This document shows positions 53,395 to 64,000 of a DNA stretch of 64,000 nt, piece after piece. The number at the start of each line of letters is the position of its first letter. Within the stretch, counting starts at the first letter, position 1. The position numbers were made by a program, and so were the translations under genes. The notes under the pieces are model-generated. The model was given only the letters and a program-made list of their open reading frames with translations, had not been told where the DNA came from and made no database searches. The DNA is from Ochromonas danica (Eukaryota > Sar > Chrysophyceae > Chromulinales > Chromulinaceae): NCBI GenBank assembly GCA_015146655.1, contig VKHL01000028.1, positions 174,303 through 238,302 on the forward strand, in the 5' to 3' direction.

Positions 53395-53714
53395 AGGCCA
53401 CTTCTAAGAACTCAAACTAACAAGCTAATGTATGCCACGAACTGCCGTTCATTAGCGCTAACTAAGACATAGCTGCGATCAAGCGCAATCGTCAGTTTTG
53501 TAGCGTTACTAAGTTCGTAGCTAAATATATTACTAGTTACGACATTCGCTCTAAACTTTTCAAACCAAGTGAAGTTACCATCTGATTGCTTGTCACTTCT
53601 CTATAAATAGCGAGGAATTAAAAGCCCCCTTCATTTCCCCAAACCAATAGAACCCATTGAATTGAGGGGATAGCCTTGAAAGCAGTGAGAACGGTTAGAA
53701 CCGCGTCCTGTTCC
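53395..53714. other. Convergent intergenic region
   Basis: About 320 bp between the 3' ends of the Pro/Ala/Lys-rich gene and endonuclease III; AT-rich, no feature recognised. Confidence 0.5.
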
Positions 53715-54993
53715 CTAGCTGCTACTGCGAGATGGTCGACCCCTTTTACGTGCAGGCTGCTTGTCGTTCTTGTCATTTACCCTCCTCTTCCCCTTTAGCT
53801 TAGACTCACTTTCCTCTTTTCCTTCCACATTGACCTCCATCTTCACCACTGACTTACTGTCTTCAACTTCTTGGTCAAGATCTGGCAGAAGCTTTACGCG
53901 GAGATTCTCTATTTGATGTGAAGATAGAGGTTGGGCTACGAGGTGTGGCGAAGATACTAACTCTTCAAGGCGGTCAGAGTAGTAAACTAGTCCCTTGGCT
54001 CGCTTCTGTGGAGAATAAACGTCCTCACGCTTTCCTTCTTCAGCTGCAGTAACTTCCTCCACTGCACGAGGAAGTGGTTGATGTATCCATGAACAGATGG
54101 GACACTCTGAATTCTTTTATATATTGATAGTAGAAGAGTCATTGCATTGTTTAACCATTAATAGGATAAGGGGGGACAAACCTTGTGTCCTTTAGCGGAG
54201 CAATACTCTCGTCCGAAATAGATCATCTGTAGATGCAACTAGAGCAGCATAACATGACAAGTAAGATCAGCACAGAAATATGAGTAGTGGCAATAGTAAT
54301 ATAAGGAGGGTGAGCATTAGCAGGGGGTGTCGGGGGATCGGTACTTACTCTATCCCATGAATCTTTTGGAAAAGCACGACAAAGATCCTCTTGTACCTTA
54401 CGTACTTCACGTGCCTCTTTTGTCAACCCCCACCGTAGTGCTAGACGATGAACATGAGTATCCACTGCAAAAGAAGGCTCTTGAAAGAGCTGCGAGAGGA
54501 TGACAGAGGCAGTCTTACCACCTACACCTGGTAGGGATTCAAGATCTTCTCTTCGTCCTGGCACTTCACCATTGAATCGCTCTAGTAACATCTTTGAAAG
54601 AGAGGAAATATATTGTGCTTTACGAGGTGCTAATCCCACAGATTGAATAATCCGTTGAATCTCTGGGACGGATAATTGTGCCATACTGGAGGGATTATCA
54701 GCCTTGGCAAAGAGCTCACGGGTGACTTCATTCACTTTTCCATCTGTAGTTTGAGCACTTAACACAACAGCAACGAGGAATGTGAAGCCATTGCTATGGT
54801 TGAGAGGAATGGGCGGGTTGGGATAAAGACGGTCCAGGACACGTTGAATTAGAGCTGTCTTAGTCCAGCCTCCTACCATATTACTCGACAACAAACAGAG
54901 AGATGAGCAAGAAGGAACCACTACAGATAGAAGAATACCAAAGAGAATAAAGCAGCAAGTGGATACTATTTTTTCAGTTTTCCGTTTTCTCAT
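53715..54993 (-). CDS. NTH: Endonuclease III-like DNA glycosylase, with N-terminal signal
   Basis: Exons 54349-54993, 54182-54238 and 53715-54104 join in phase to 363 residues. HhH-GPD core: FLVAVVLSAQTTDGKVNEVT, the helix-hairpin-helix LPGVGGKTASVIL with the catalytic Lys, FAVDTHVHRLALRWG with the catalytic Asp. It removes oxidised pyrimidines and nicks the strand. The iron-sulphur loop as spliced reads CSAKGHKCPIC: three of the usual four cysteines (C-x6-C-x2-C-x5-C) are present and the last is missing. The N-terminus has a hydrophobic signal (CCFILFGILLSVVVPSCSSLCLL), so the protein may enter the plastid or secretory route. A basic, lysine-rich tail of about 110 residues is extra to the family. 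Confidence 0.87.
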
Positions 54994-55107
54994 TTTCTCA
55001 TTCCTCCTCCAATTACTCTGTCTAGGCTAGATCTCTAGATCTGGGATTTGCAGCCCTTTTGCGTGCTCTGCCCTTTTGTCTTACCAGGAGGTCTCATTTC
55101 CTCAACC

Positions 55108-55671
55108 ATGAACAACAATAATTCTAATAGTAACAACCCTCCTCCTATATCACGTACTACATTTTTCATCAGTAGTGCTGGTATCTTCTCCTTGGGAATG
55201 CTCTTTGGTGTTCATCGAGTGATGAAGAAAGAGAAAGCTGATGTTCCTGCCCTCCGCCATAGTGCTCCACCAGCTTTCATGGCGGCGAGGGCGTTGGGGT
55301 GGGGCACTGTATTGTGCTTGAGTGCATTCACTTGCACGACTGTAGCCTTCTCTCTCCTAACAGGGATTGAGAGTACTTCTCAATTCGCAACTGCTGCCAG
55401 GCAAAAGCTGGTAAAATGGGGTATAAGCGAAGAGTTGACACCTGCGCGCCAAGCTGCCTTGGAACAGGAGTCTATGGAGATGGTGAAGAGTATTGAAGAA
55501 GGATGGGATGAGCTGGTCAATTCCTTCAGTGATAAACTACCTTCCATAATGAAAGGCAGTGATAGCAGCAGCAGTGTAAATACCGTCGTCCCTCCCCCTC
55601 CTATTGATACTACAACTAGTGCTTCTTCGACAAAGATAGAGCAGAAAGAAACCTCTGTTAATAAGAAATAA
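55108..55671 (+). CDS. TMEM242-like small membrane protein
   Basis: Single exon, 187 residues from the ATG at 55108 (frame open upstream to a TTG at 55048). Two hydrophobic segments, FFISSAGIFSLGMLFGV (about 18-34) and ALGWGTVLCLSAFTCTTVAFSLLTG (about 67-91), the second with the AARALGWGT motif followed by GIESTSQFATAAR. This matches the TMEM242 layout; animal TMEM242 is a mitochondrial inner-membrane protein that helps assemble the ATP synthase c-ring. The C-terminal half is polar, Ser/Thr-rich and extra. Head to head with endonuclease III across about 115 bp. Confidence 0.65.
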   Translation: MNNNNSNSNNPPPISRTTFFISSAGIFSLGMLFGVHRVMKKEKADVPALRHSAPPAFMAARALGWGTVLCLSAFTCTTVAFSLLTGIESTSQFATAARQKLVKWGISEELTPARQAALEQESMEMVKSIEEGWDELVNSFSDKLPSIMKGSDSSSSVNTVVPPPPIDTTTSASSTKIEQKETSVNKK

Positions 55672-56059
55672 TCTCTTTCGTTTGTTATTATTGTTATTTG
55701 TTGTCTCTCAGAGAGTAAGTTCTTAGCAAATAAGAATTTCAGCCATAAAAACAAGTTAATAGCTGTAGCTGTTCGATCGCAGAAGGAGATATGAGCAGCG
55801 GCACTCTTAAGTTGAAAAGAGAATTCTTGTAGTAACCACTACCTGCATTTACCCCAGCGCTTCACACGCTTCCTGCTGCCCTGAATAAAACGAGCTGACA
55901 GCAGTCTTCACTTGAATTAAATATAGCTTTTGACTCGTTGCGCAACTACGAGAAAGCTCAATCACACAGAACGTTTACAAAAGGAGAAAAGCACGGAGAA
56001 AATGCACAACAGCAATCCTCCAAAACAGCTTGTTGAAAATGAACCATTTACTTCGTGCT
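55672..56059. other. Convergent intergenic region
   Basis: About 390 bp between the TMEM242-like and BRK1 genes. Holds one near-copy of the promoter word (TTAAGTTGA at 55807-55815), here not in a divergent promoter. No gene seen. Confidence 0.45.
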
Positions 56060-56447
56060 TTATGCAGGCGTCTGCTTGTGTGAGTCAAGGGTTGCCTTGC
56101 AGATTGCATCACAGAGTTCAACCTGTCGCTCCAGAGCACTAACACGCTCATTCATGATAGCCAGCTTTGATCGAACTTTACTATCAAAATCACTGAGAAA
56201 AGACGCAATCTTCATGATGTTCAATTGAATAATCTAGTTTGGTGGAAGGTTAATCAATCAATCAGTCAATCAGTCAGTCAGTCAACTTCTAGTAACAACA
56301 ATAAGAAGTTTGAGGCTTAGTTGGCTAGCTCTCTCTACCTACCTGAGCGAATTCTCGGTCACTCCAATCTCGTTGAACATTAATAGCCATATTCTCACTT
56401 GCCATGAGTTGAGGTCGATCTGTTATTTTCTTCTGACTTTTACTCAT
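56060..56447 (-). CDS. BRK1: BRK1/HSPC300, smallest subunit of the SCAR/WAVE complex
   Basis: Two exons, 56343-56447 and 56060-56233, join in phase to 92 residues, close to the roughly 75-residue family. The core reads INVQRDWSDREFAQ, then after the intron IIQLNIMKIASFLSDFD, SKVRSKLAIMNERVSALERQ and VELCDAICKA, matching the BRICK1 helix: [40 protein letters not shown] in animals. BRK1 is a coiled-coil trimer helper in the WAVE regulatory complex, which turns on Arp2/3 actin branching downstream of Rac. Its presence suggests the organism can make branched-actin protrusions or uses WAVE in some life stage. The intron (56234-56342) contains a TCAA/TCAG tetranucleotide tract. Confidence 0.88.
56252..56285. 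repeat. TCAA/TCAG tetranucleotide tract in BRK1 intron
   Basis: Eight or so consecutive TCAA or TCAG units inside the BRK1 intron. Slippage-type repeat. Confidence 0.85.
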
Positions 56448-56731
56448 TTTTTTTCTTGTCAATTACAAAATCCCTGGAAATCTTATTCAATCCCTTGAAT
56501 CGAATGGAATCCTCATCAAACCCAAACCAAAGAGATTTATTATTGTGTTGCGTGGAGTAAGTTGAATAGTGGACATTTCGAAGTTTCGATTTTCGGAATT
56601 TCGGATTCTCCTGGCGAGCGTCTCTCTTCATCCCCCCATGCCCCTGTCATCCTGTTGAGGAACTCTGACTTTTGACCTCAATCAGCAGTCTGTTCCTGCA
56701 CAACATTGATCTATTTATTTATTTAAAATAA

Positions 56732-58195
56732 ATGATTCAACAACAAAAAAGATCCCAATCCGAAGAAGATGACGAAGGAAGAGATCCTTCAATTTTATTA
56801 GCTTTGAAGAGATTTCGTTGTGAGAAACAGAATACTGATAATCCTCCTTCAATGTTTCATCCTGGGAATGAAGACCATGATGATGGCGAGAGAGAAGGGG
56901 AAGAAGAAGAGAATTACGGTGGTGAAAGAGAAGTTGACGAGAGTAATTTAAATGAAGAAGCTATGATGGAGCAGGTGAGGTGCTATAACTCCTCATCTCG
57001 GATTATGATCTCCGTTATTCCTTCCAACATGCTCGATGGTATCTCCGAACCTCTTTTCCCTTCTGGTGATATGCCTTGTAATGTTGTATTTAACAACAAT
57101 CCCAATACATCAGTGCAATCCAATCTATCTGGCCCTTCGCTTTCCATGCGATCTCGCACAGAGTCTTTATATCCATGGCTTCTTGTAATCAATGAACCTT
57201 GCCATTCTGAGAAACAAGTGGCCAGTGGAAAGGACTTATCTGGAGTGAAAAAGAAATACAAGCGAATGTTCTGTGTTTATTGTGCAGAGCACAATCCACA
57301 CACGCCCTGGGCGCAATGGAAAGCGCGAAAATTTGAAAAAGAAAATTTGGATGACCACGAAAGATCTATTCATCACCAAAAGACTCTCTTAGCAAGAGAG
57401 AAAGTGGGATTGATGAATTCGATTGTGCCTCCTGCAGAGTCCTTTCAAACCATGAACATGATGATGCCCATGGGGGAGAGCAGTGGCATCTCTTTGACGC
57501 CTTTAATGAGCTCTTCATTTCAGTTACCTTTATTGTCGAAATTAACTGAGCACGATCTTGTTGCTATGGAGCATGGTGGTAAAGAAATTACCAACCAGCA
57601 TCAACATGGAACTGGATCGCTTATTAATCGAGTGGCAATAGCCAATTCTCTGATACCTACTATCAATATGCCTATGGGTGAACTATCGGATGACTTGCAT
57701 TTAGTACCTAATGCTCATCCTTACCCTGGTCATGCCATGCCAAATTCTGGTATGATGGCTTTATATCCTTATCCTTCCTCGCTTATTCCTGGCACTTCTA
57801 GTCCTTCGCAAACATTTCTCGACACTGTCTACAATGCAGCTTTACGCCCTCGTTCCAAATATGCTCCTGATTGGCTACGTGTACAAGGAAAACTCAGTTT
57901 TTCGGATCGTCAACGAGATGGTAACAAAGATCTCTCCAAAGCTAAAAAGAAGTATAAATTAGTAATGTGTGCCTATTGTGCTGAGTTCAATCCTTCTGCT
58001 CCTTGGGCAACCATGCGTTATCGCAAGTTTGAGACTGCTGTTCTTTTGGAGCACGAAAAGTCTTCGTTTCACAAGAAGGCGAGAGAACTGAGAGACAGAG
58101 TACACGGGCTACCTAATAGTCTTTGCGATTTAAGTAGATGGGAGGTTTCCGAAAGCAGCTGCAACAGTTTGACTCTTCCACCTGTATCGCCTTGA
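56732..58195 (+). CDS. Protein with two related CxxC...HxxxxxH finger modules
   Basis: Single exon, 487 residues. An acidic N-terminus is followed by two copies of one module: KKKYKRMFCVYCAEHNPHTPWAQ with DDHERSIHH (about 172-215) and KKKYKLVMCAYCAEFNPSAPWAT with EHEKSSFHKK (about 407-450). Each has CxYC, a conserved PWA, a KFE block and a His-x4/5-His, spaced like a zinc finger of the TTF/ZNF862 type. The linker between them is Met/Pro/Ser-rich. DNA binding is likely; a link to domesticated transposase fingers is possible. No orthologue recognised. The two copies are about half identical, so an internal duplication is clear. Confidence 0.7.
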   Translation: MIQQQKRSQSEEDDEGRDPSILLALKRFRCEKQNTDNPPSMFHPGNEDHDDGEREGEEEENYGGEREVDESNLNEEAMMEQVRCYNSSSRIMISVIPSNMLDGISEPLFPSGDMPCNVVFNNNPNTSVQSNLSGPSLSMRSRTESLYPWLLVINEPCHSEKQVASGKDLSGVKKKYKRMFCVYCAEHNPHTPWAQWKARKFEKENLDDHERSIHHQKTLLAREKVGLMNSIVPPAESFQTMNMMMPMGESSGISLTPLMSSSFQLPLLSKLTEHDLVAMEHGGKEITNQHQHGTGSLINRVAIANSLIPTINMPMGELSDDLHLVPNAHPYPGHAMPNSGMMALYPYPSSLIPGTSSPSQTFLDTVYNAALRPRSKYAPDWLRVQGKLSFSDRQRDGNKDLSKAKKKYKLVMCAYCAEFNPSAPWATMRYRKFETAVLLEHEKSSFHKKARELRDRVHGLPNSLCDLSRWEVSESSCNSLTLPPVSP

Positions 58196-58573
58196 TTATC
58201 GTTTATTTTTCCTGCTGAGCTGAGTAGTTCCCTCCTCTTGTATATATAATGGCTTTCCACATCTTATTTTTGTTTATGTGCAGCTTATAAGGAAACTAAT
58301 TATCTTTCCTTGTGGTAAAAGCTGTGTTGTTTTGTTCGGTTATGAGCGATAATGCAGGGTTGTTGCTTGCGCGGGGAGGAGTGTGTCTGTCATGCCTGTG
58401 TGGCCTGTTAGGCGGTTCTCTCCACCACTGCCGGGGCGAGTGTTCTTGTTCTTGTCTTGGCGCGGGGTTGGGTTGCGGTGCTCGTGTTGCTGCAGGTGAA
58501 CCTCCTGTCTTGCTCTTGCTGAGAGGTCGACATCAGAATCTCTCCATTCTACACAATCAACCCAATTCAGAAT
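58196..58573. other. Intergenic/5' leader region of lipoamide dehydrogenase
   Basis: About 380 bp. GC-rich patch at about 58360-58530, unlike the surrounding AT-rich spacers; likely promoter and 5' UTR. The open frame 58312-58653 has no recognisable content. Confidence 0.4.
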
Positions 58574-60350
<1,777 letters not shown>

Positions 60351-60915
60351 GCCACTCAATTGATTCGGAGAAATGGTTGTAATAGTTGCTGTCTCAGGGA
60401 AGCTTCTACTGCATGATTGTTAGTAAAATATTAATTAGGAGTGATTTTGGTAACACTTTTGATTCAACTTCAATTGTAGCCTAAAACTTTCTTGGAACTC
60501 GCTAGCTTTTACGAGCCGGTTAGTTTACAGTTTGAAGAGACTTCCACGATTCAACCACCCAGCAGGCAAACACGATTATTGCTTGCGTGTGGTGTCCAAA
60601 CACAATTCTGTTGGTCTCTTCAAGGTTGGAGTGACGTTTTCACAGGTTTGCGAACGCTTTCACAGCGTTAATCACTTACGCTTATCCCGTAGCTTTGAGG
60701 GAAGGATACGAAGTTTCAGTCCTAGGATGAAGAAAGTGAAAGTAGGTGACTGGGTGTGTTGGGAGCAGTCACTGCAGGAGTCGCATTGACCCCATCACTG
60801 TCAAATACAAAGGGAAAGAGAGAAGAAGAAAAGCTGGACTCCGATAGCGGGTACTATCTGAGAGAAGAAAGAACACCACTCCATAGTGCTAGAAGACTTC
60901 CTCTGGTTTACTACC
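60351..60915. other. Intergenic region, about 565 bp
   Basis: Between lipoamide dehydrogenase and the bZIP-like gene. A plus-strand open frame at 60532-60789 has no recognised motif. No RNA gene seen. Confidence 0.4.
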
Positions 60916-61888
60916 ATGAGCTCATCCAGTCCTGATGATAATTTGACGATGATGAAAGACTTTGAATGGGGGGATAATGATGCAATTGTGCAAGGAGAAG
61001 GTATAGAGGAATTTGATCCTCATCTCTCTTTACTAGATAGCTTCAATGTTTGTACTACCGTTTGTCGTAATGATTGTTTCGAAGTATTCCCCGATCATGA
61101 TTCATCATCAACTGATGACTGTCAATGCCAATGTCACACCACCAGTTTGCAATATACTACATCAACATTAATTGATCGCATTATTGATTTGGAAGGGTCT
61201 CAAGACTCCCCTCTAGAAAGTGATCATACATCCTTGCCATCCAACTTTTTGGATAATATTTCCGATGATCCTGGACACTCTTTACTGGTATCTGACTGCC
61301 CTCTTTCCAATTATTCAAGTGTTCTTGTTTCTCCTCAAGATATGCAATTAATACTAGAGGAACTGCAATCCTATGTTGAGAGCCCAACCGACCCGGTGGG
61401 GAAGGTGAGGGCTAGGAGCATATTTCTTCTGCTATACTGTAGATGACCCATCTTGAATGAAATTTGGTGTAGTTTATGAGGAAGCTCCAAATGACGCCTG
61501 AAGATGCCATTCGCTGGGGTGTTTTCGATCGTCTCATTGAAGCACCTCGTAAACAAAGGGCTAAGTATGGAAAGCGGCGAGAGGTCTCGCACAGCGATCG
61601 TGCTGTTACATGCAGAGCTCGTAATCGAGAGCATGCACGTGCAACAAGGGTGCGGAAGCGCATTTTCAGAGAGGTAAACTATACAATATACATATAAAGT
61701 AATTAATGCGTAAACTAATGGGAACCATCGACTGCCACTAGATCGAAGCGATTGTTGCCCAACGACAGCAAACAGAACGACCACAACAAGATACTGCTTC
61801 CACCTCACCGCGGAGCAACCCGAATGCCAAATCATCTGCTTCACCTCACTCTCATGGCAGTTCGAAACTTCAAAAACCACATGATTAG
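60916..61888 (+). CDS. bZIP-like basic-region transcription factor
   Basis: Exons 60916-61404, 61473-61673 and 61742-61888 join in phase to 278 residues. The N-terminal 160 residues are acidic and Ser-rich with a CQCQCH patch, as in activation domains. Residues about 195-235 carry DRAVTCRARNREHARATRVR followed by KRIFREIEAIV. The block NREHARxTRxRK is the bZIP-type basic region seen in many stramenopile factors. The usual leucine heptads after it are absent or very short: the third exon continues with Gln/Ser/Pro-rich sequence. It may dimerise weakly, use a partner, or be spliced differently. The start at 60916 is the first ATG. DNA-binding call is by motif only. Confidence 0.65.
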
Positions 61889-62066
61889 TATCCGATGTTA
61901 GAATCGGCACACAGATTTTCACTTGATAGAAAGCTTGAGAACCGAGTGTGTGCATTACAGTACAATACAGTTTGGCCGTTGTGTTAGCTTCTTTCACCTC
62001 TTATTCTGTGCGCAGTGTCTTAACATATCAGTCAACAAACGACAGCTTCCTGTCTCCACCTTACAC

Positions 62067-63818
62067 TCACAACACTTGCAACGCAGTCCAATCTTCGATC
62101 CGCTCCACCAACTGTTTGATTTTCGACAGAGTCTTCAATTCGATATCATAGGTTTCAGCAGAAGGGTCCTCCTTTCTGGTAGCTAAGCCTTCCATATCTC
62201 TTAATCGATCATAAAGAGCTCGCACCTCATCGGCTGAGCAATGTAGCATTTCTTTCATAGCCCGCTCTCCTTCAGCGCGCAGCAATACCTTCAATGGCTC
62301 ATCAACAATCGCAAACAAGCAACAGAAAAATTCAATCGTATAGAGCTGAGCTAATGAATCCTCAATAGAATCAGATGAGAACATGCCAGGGAGTTTCCCA
62401 GCGAGACCGGCGATCATTTCCACCAGAGAATCTAACACAGCATCTTCCTTCCAAAGCAGTTCACCAGTTTTAACCTTTTCATCATTGCGATGATCTTCGA
62501 AATACTGACTAGCAAGAGCACAAAGATATTCCATCAAACATTTACGAAGAGAAGGATCCATAACCTCTACCAAGGCTACAGGTCCACGAAGTTTTGTAAC
62601 CAAAGCTTCTCTAAGCTCTTCGTCCTCTCTCGACAATGCAATAAGAGTAACAAGAGATGAACGATAGGCAGTCAGAAAATACATCCTTTCAGCTGAGGCA
62701 TCACATTCACTCTCCTTCTGTAACACAGAAGAACTCTGAACAACAAAGTCCAATAATTCTGCATGACATGATTGAAGACTTTGTTTAATTGCGAGTATTG
62801 CTTCATAGGAGAGAGTAGACCAGATCGGCTCCCCAGAGGCATCGTTGTCTGAAGCATCATCACTTCCCACCAAAAGCCGGAGGAAGCTCTGGACCAAATT
62901 GCAACCAGCTACCAATAGTTGTAGACTTTGAAGCAAGTTGTTACTTCCTTCCTGATTAGCGATATGGTTTGAATTATCCAGTAAGACAGATAGACTTGCA
63001 TCACAGACTAATTTTAACTCCCCGGCTACGATTGAACAGATCATTCGTGGAAAGCGATTTTCTCCTGCAATGGATGAAGGAACAACCGTCCATTCCGCCA
63101 ATAAAGCAGACTCCGGAGATGCATTCAGGAGATTATTCAATGCCACCAACGTCCGCAATCGTGTCTCTGCAGGAGCTAGTCCATGCAAACATTGCGTGAT
63201 CAAGCTCATCAAAACTCCTCCTTCATGCTGGCAGAGGAGAATTGGGGTACTTGGATCACTAGTTGCCAACTCAGCTAGAAGTTCCAGTACTGCCAATGGT
63301 CTTATACTTTGGGTAGTAGATTTATGCTGTAAGAGATCATGTAGCACGCTGTCTCGCATAGGACTGCCCACAGCATGAACGAGATGTTTGAGAAGAACAG
63401 TCACTTCTTCTTGACAAGCTTCACTGGTGGTGGAGGATAGAAATACACAAACAAATTCTGATACAAAGCCCTTCCATAAGTTGATATTCTCACGATTTTC
63501 TAAACAGCTATGACAGATAAAAGACAAAGCACTAGCTTGTATCTCTTTCTTATTCGTTGATCGTAATAACTTCAATATGACAGAAGGAGAGAGTCGAGAG
63601 AGAACAATTTTGACGATATCACCATTTTTCATCAACTGAGAGCATTTCTTGCATGGCATGATATCAAACGCTTTGACCACCAAGATAAAGCCACCTACGA
63701 TTTCTTCAATCTTCTGGGTTTGTAATAATGCAAAGGCTTTATGTAAAACAACTCCTCTGGAACAACACGACCAGGACGAGGAACTGGATGAAGAAGAGGA
63801 AGAAGGTGCAGTCTCCAT
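62067..63818 (-). CDS. Alpha-helical repeat (ARM/HEAT-like) protein
   Basis: Single exon, 583 residues, beginning METAPSSSSS with a Ser run. The whole protein is predicted helical, with repeated pairs of amphipathic helices (LLRSTNKKEIQASALSFICH, LAVLELLAELATSDPSTPILL, LRTLVALNNLLNASPES, YRSSLVTLIALSREDEELREAL). The layout recalls neurochondrin or other armadillo-type adaptors, but no diagnostic signature is visible. A short charged coil ends the protein. A second CxxC near residue 56 (MPCKKC) is isolated. Function unknown. Convergent with the bZIP-like gene. Confidence 0.7.
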   Translation of the reverse strand: METAPSSSSSSSSSSWSCCSRGVVLHKAFALLQTQKIEEIVGGFILVVKAFDIMPCKKCSQLMKNGDIVKIVLSRLSPSVILKLLRSTNKKEIQASALSFICHSCLENRENINLWKGFVSEFVCVFLSSTTSEACQEEVTVLLKHLVHAVGSPMRDSVLHDLLQHKSTTQSIRPLAVLELLAELATSDPSTPILLCQHEGGVLMSLITQCLHGLAPAETRLRTLVALNNLLNASPESALLAEWTVVPSSIAGENRFPRMICSIVAGELKLVCDASLSVLLDNSNHIANQEGSNNLLQSLQLLVAGCNLVQSFLRLLVGSDDASDNDASGEPIWSTLSYEAILAIKQSLQSCHAELLDFVVQSSSVLQKESECDASAERMYFLTAYRSSLVTLIALSREDEELREALVTKLRGPVALVEVMDPSLRKCLMEYLCALASQYFEDHRNDEKVKTGELLWKEDAVLDSLVEMIAGLAGKLPGMFSSDSIEDSLAQLYTIEFFCCLFAIVDEPLKVLLRAEGERAMKEMLHCSADEVRALYDRLRDMEGLATRKEDPSAETYDIELKTLSKIKQLVERIEDWTALQVL

Positions 63819-63931
63819 GATTTCTATATTTATAGTTAACTTTTATTTTATCTCTTATCTTGTTATCTTGGGTAAGTCTAATCAGTCTTTATCTTATCTT
63901 CTACTTCTTTTATGGTAACTTTTCATTTAAG

Positions 63932-64000
63932 ATGGCCGATGGGATCGCTAACCACACCAAACAGGAGCAAGAAGTTGTCGGTTGGTCTCTCTTCCTGGGT
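63932..64000 (+). CDS. Start of an unidentified gene (runs off window)
   Basis: ATG at 63932 opens a frame that stays open to the window end (23 codons, MADGIANHTKQEQ...). It is preceded by a pyrimidine-rich leader and lies head to head with the helical-repeat gene across 113 bp. Too short to identify. Confidence 0.45.
   Translation, partial: MADGIANHTKQEQEVVGWSLFLG

Noticed and set aside
60532-60789. Plus-strand open frame between DLD and the bZIP-like gene
   Set aside because: No splice context, no motif, and it ends well before the next gene.

Overview
This window is nuclear DNA of a eukaryotic protist, most likely an alga with a red-derived secondary plastid (stramenopile type). I see 27 protein genes (two cut by the window edges) on both strands, packed closely, many in head-to-head pairs. 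Most are split by GT-AG introns of about 50-115 nt, so I spliced exons by hand; every exon join listed was checked for phase. The plastid inference rests on N-termini: a Pro/Ala/Lys-rich protein, a glutathione peroxidase and a rubredoxin each have a hydrophobic signal peptide followed by a Phe-containing cleavage region (MAFAP, WAFRV, DAFHL), the pattern of bipartite plastid presequences in algae with complex red plastids. No bacterial operon, CRISPR array, rRNA or tRNA was found.

Layout: 1-14.1 kb holds a DHHC acyltransferase fragment, a Nop9-like rRNA-processing factor, a Kelch-Rab fusion GTPase, a transposase-like relic, a dienelactone-hydrolase-family enzyme, a small coiled-coil protein and a SET/PHD histone methyltransferase. 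14.4-28.2 kb holds an ankyrin coiled-coil protein, an HIBCH-like protein with an eroded active site (possible mitoribosomal mS47), a MATE transporter, a glycoprotein-like membrane protein and an EF-hand coiled-coil protein. 28.3-42 kb holds an UNC-45 chaperone, a pseudokinase-Sel1 protein, plastid rubredoxin, a degenerate EEP-nuclease/fibronectin-III fusion and aspartate aminotransferase. 41.6-64 kb holds a TMEM94-like P-type-ATPase relative, a BRCT protein, PurH, glutathione peroxidase, the Pro/Ala/Lys-rich plastid protein, endonuclease III, a TMEM242-like protein, BRK1, a paired-finger protein, lipoamide dehydrogenase, a bZIP-like factor, a helical-repeat protein and the start of one more gene.

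The genes are mostly housekeeping and do not form one pathway. The most interesting items are: a 9-bp element TTAAGTTAA in four short divergent promoters, twice in paired copies; the Kelch-Rab fusion; the disordered lysine-rich plastid protein; several enzyme folds that have lost catalytic residues (EEP, kinase, HIBCH, P-type ATPase); and small or micro exons easily missed by ORF calling (BRK1, a 15-nt exon in glutathione peroxidase).
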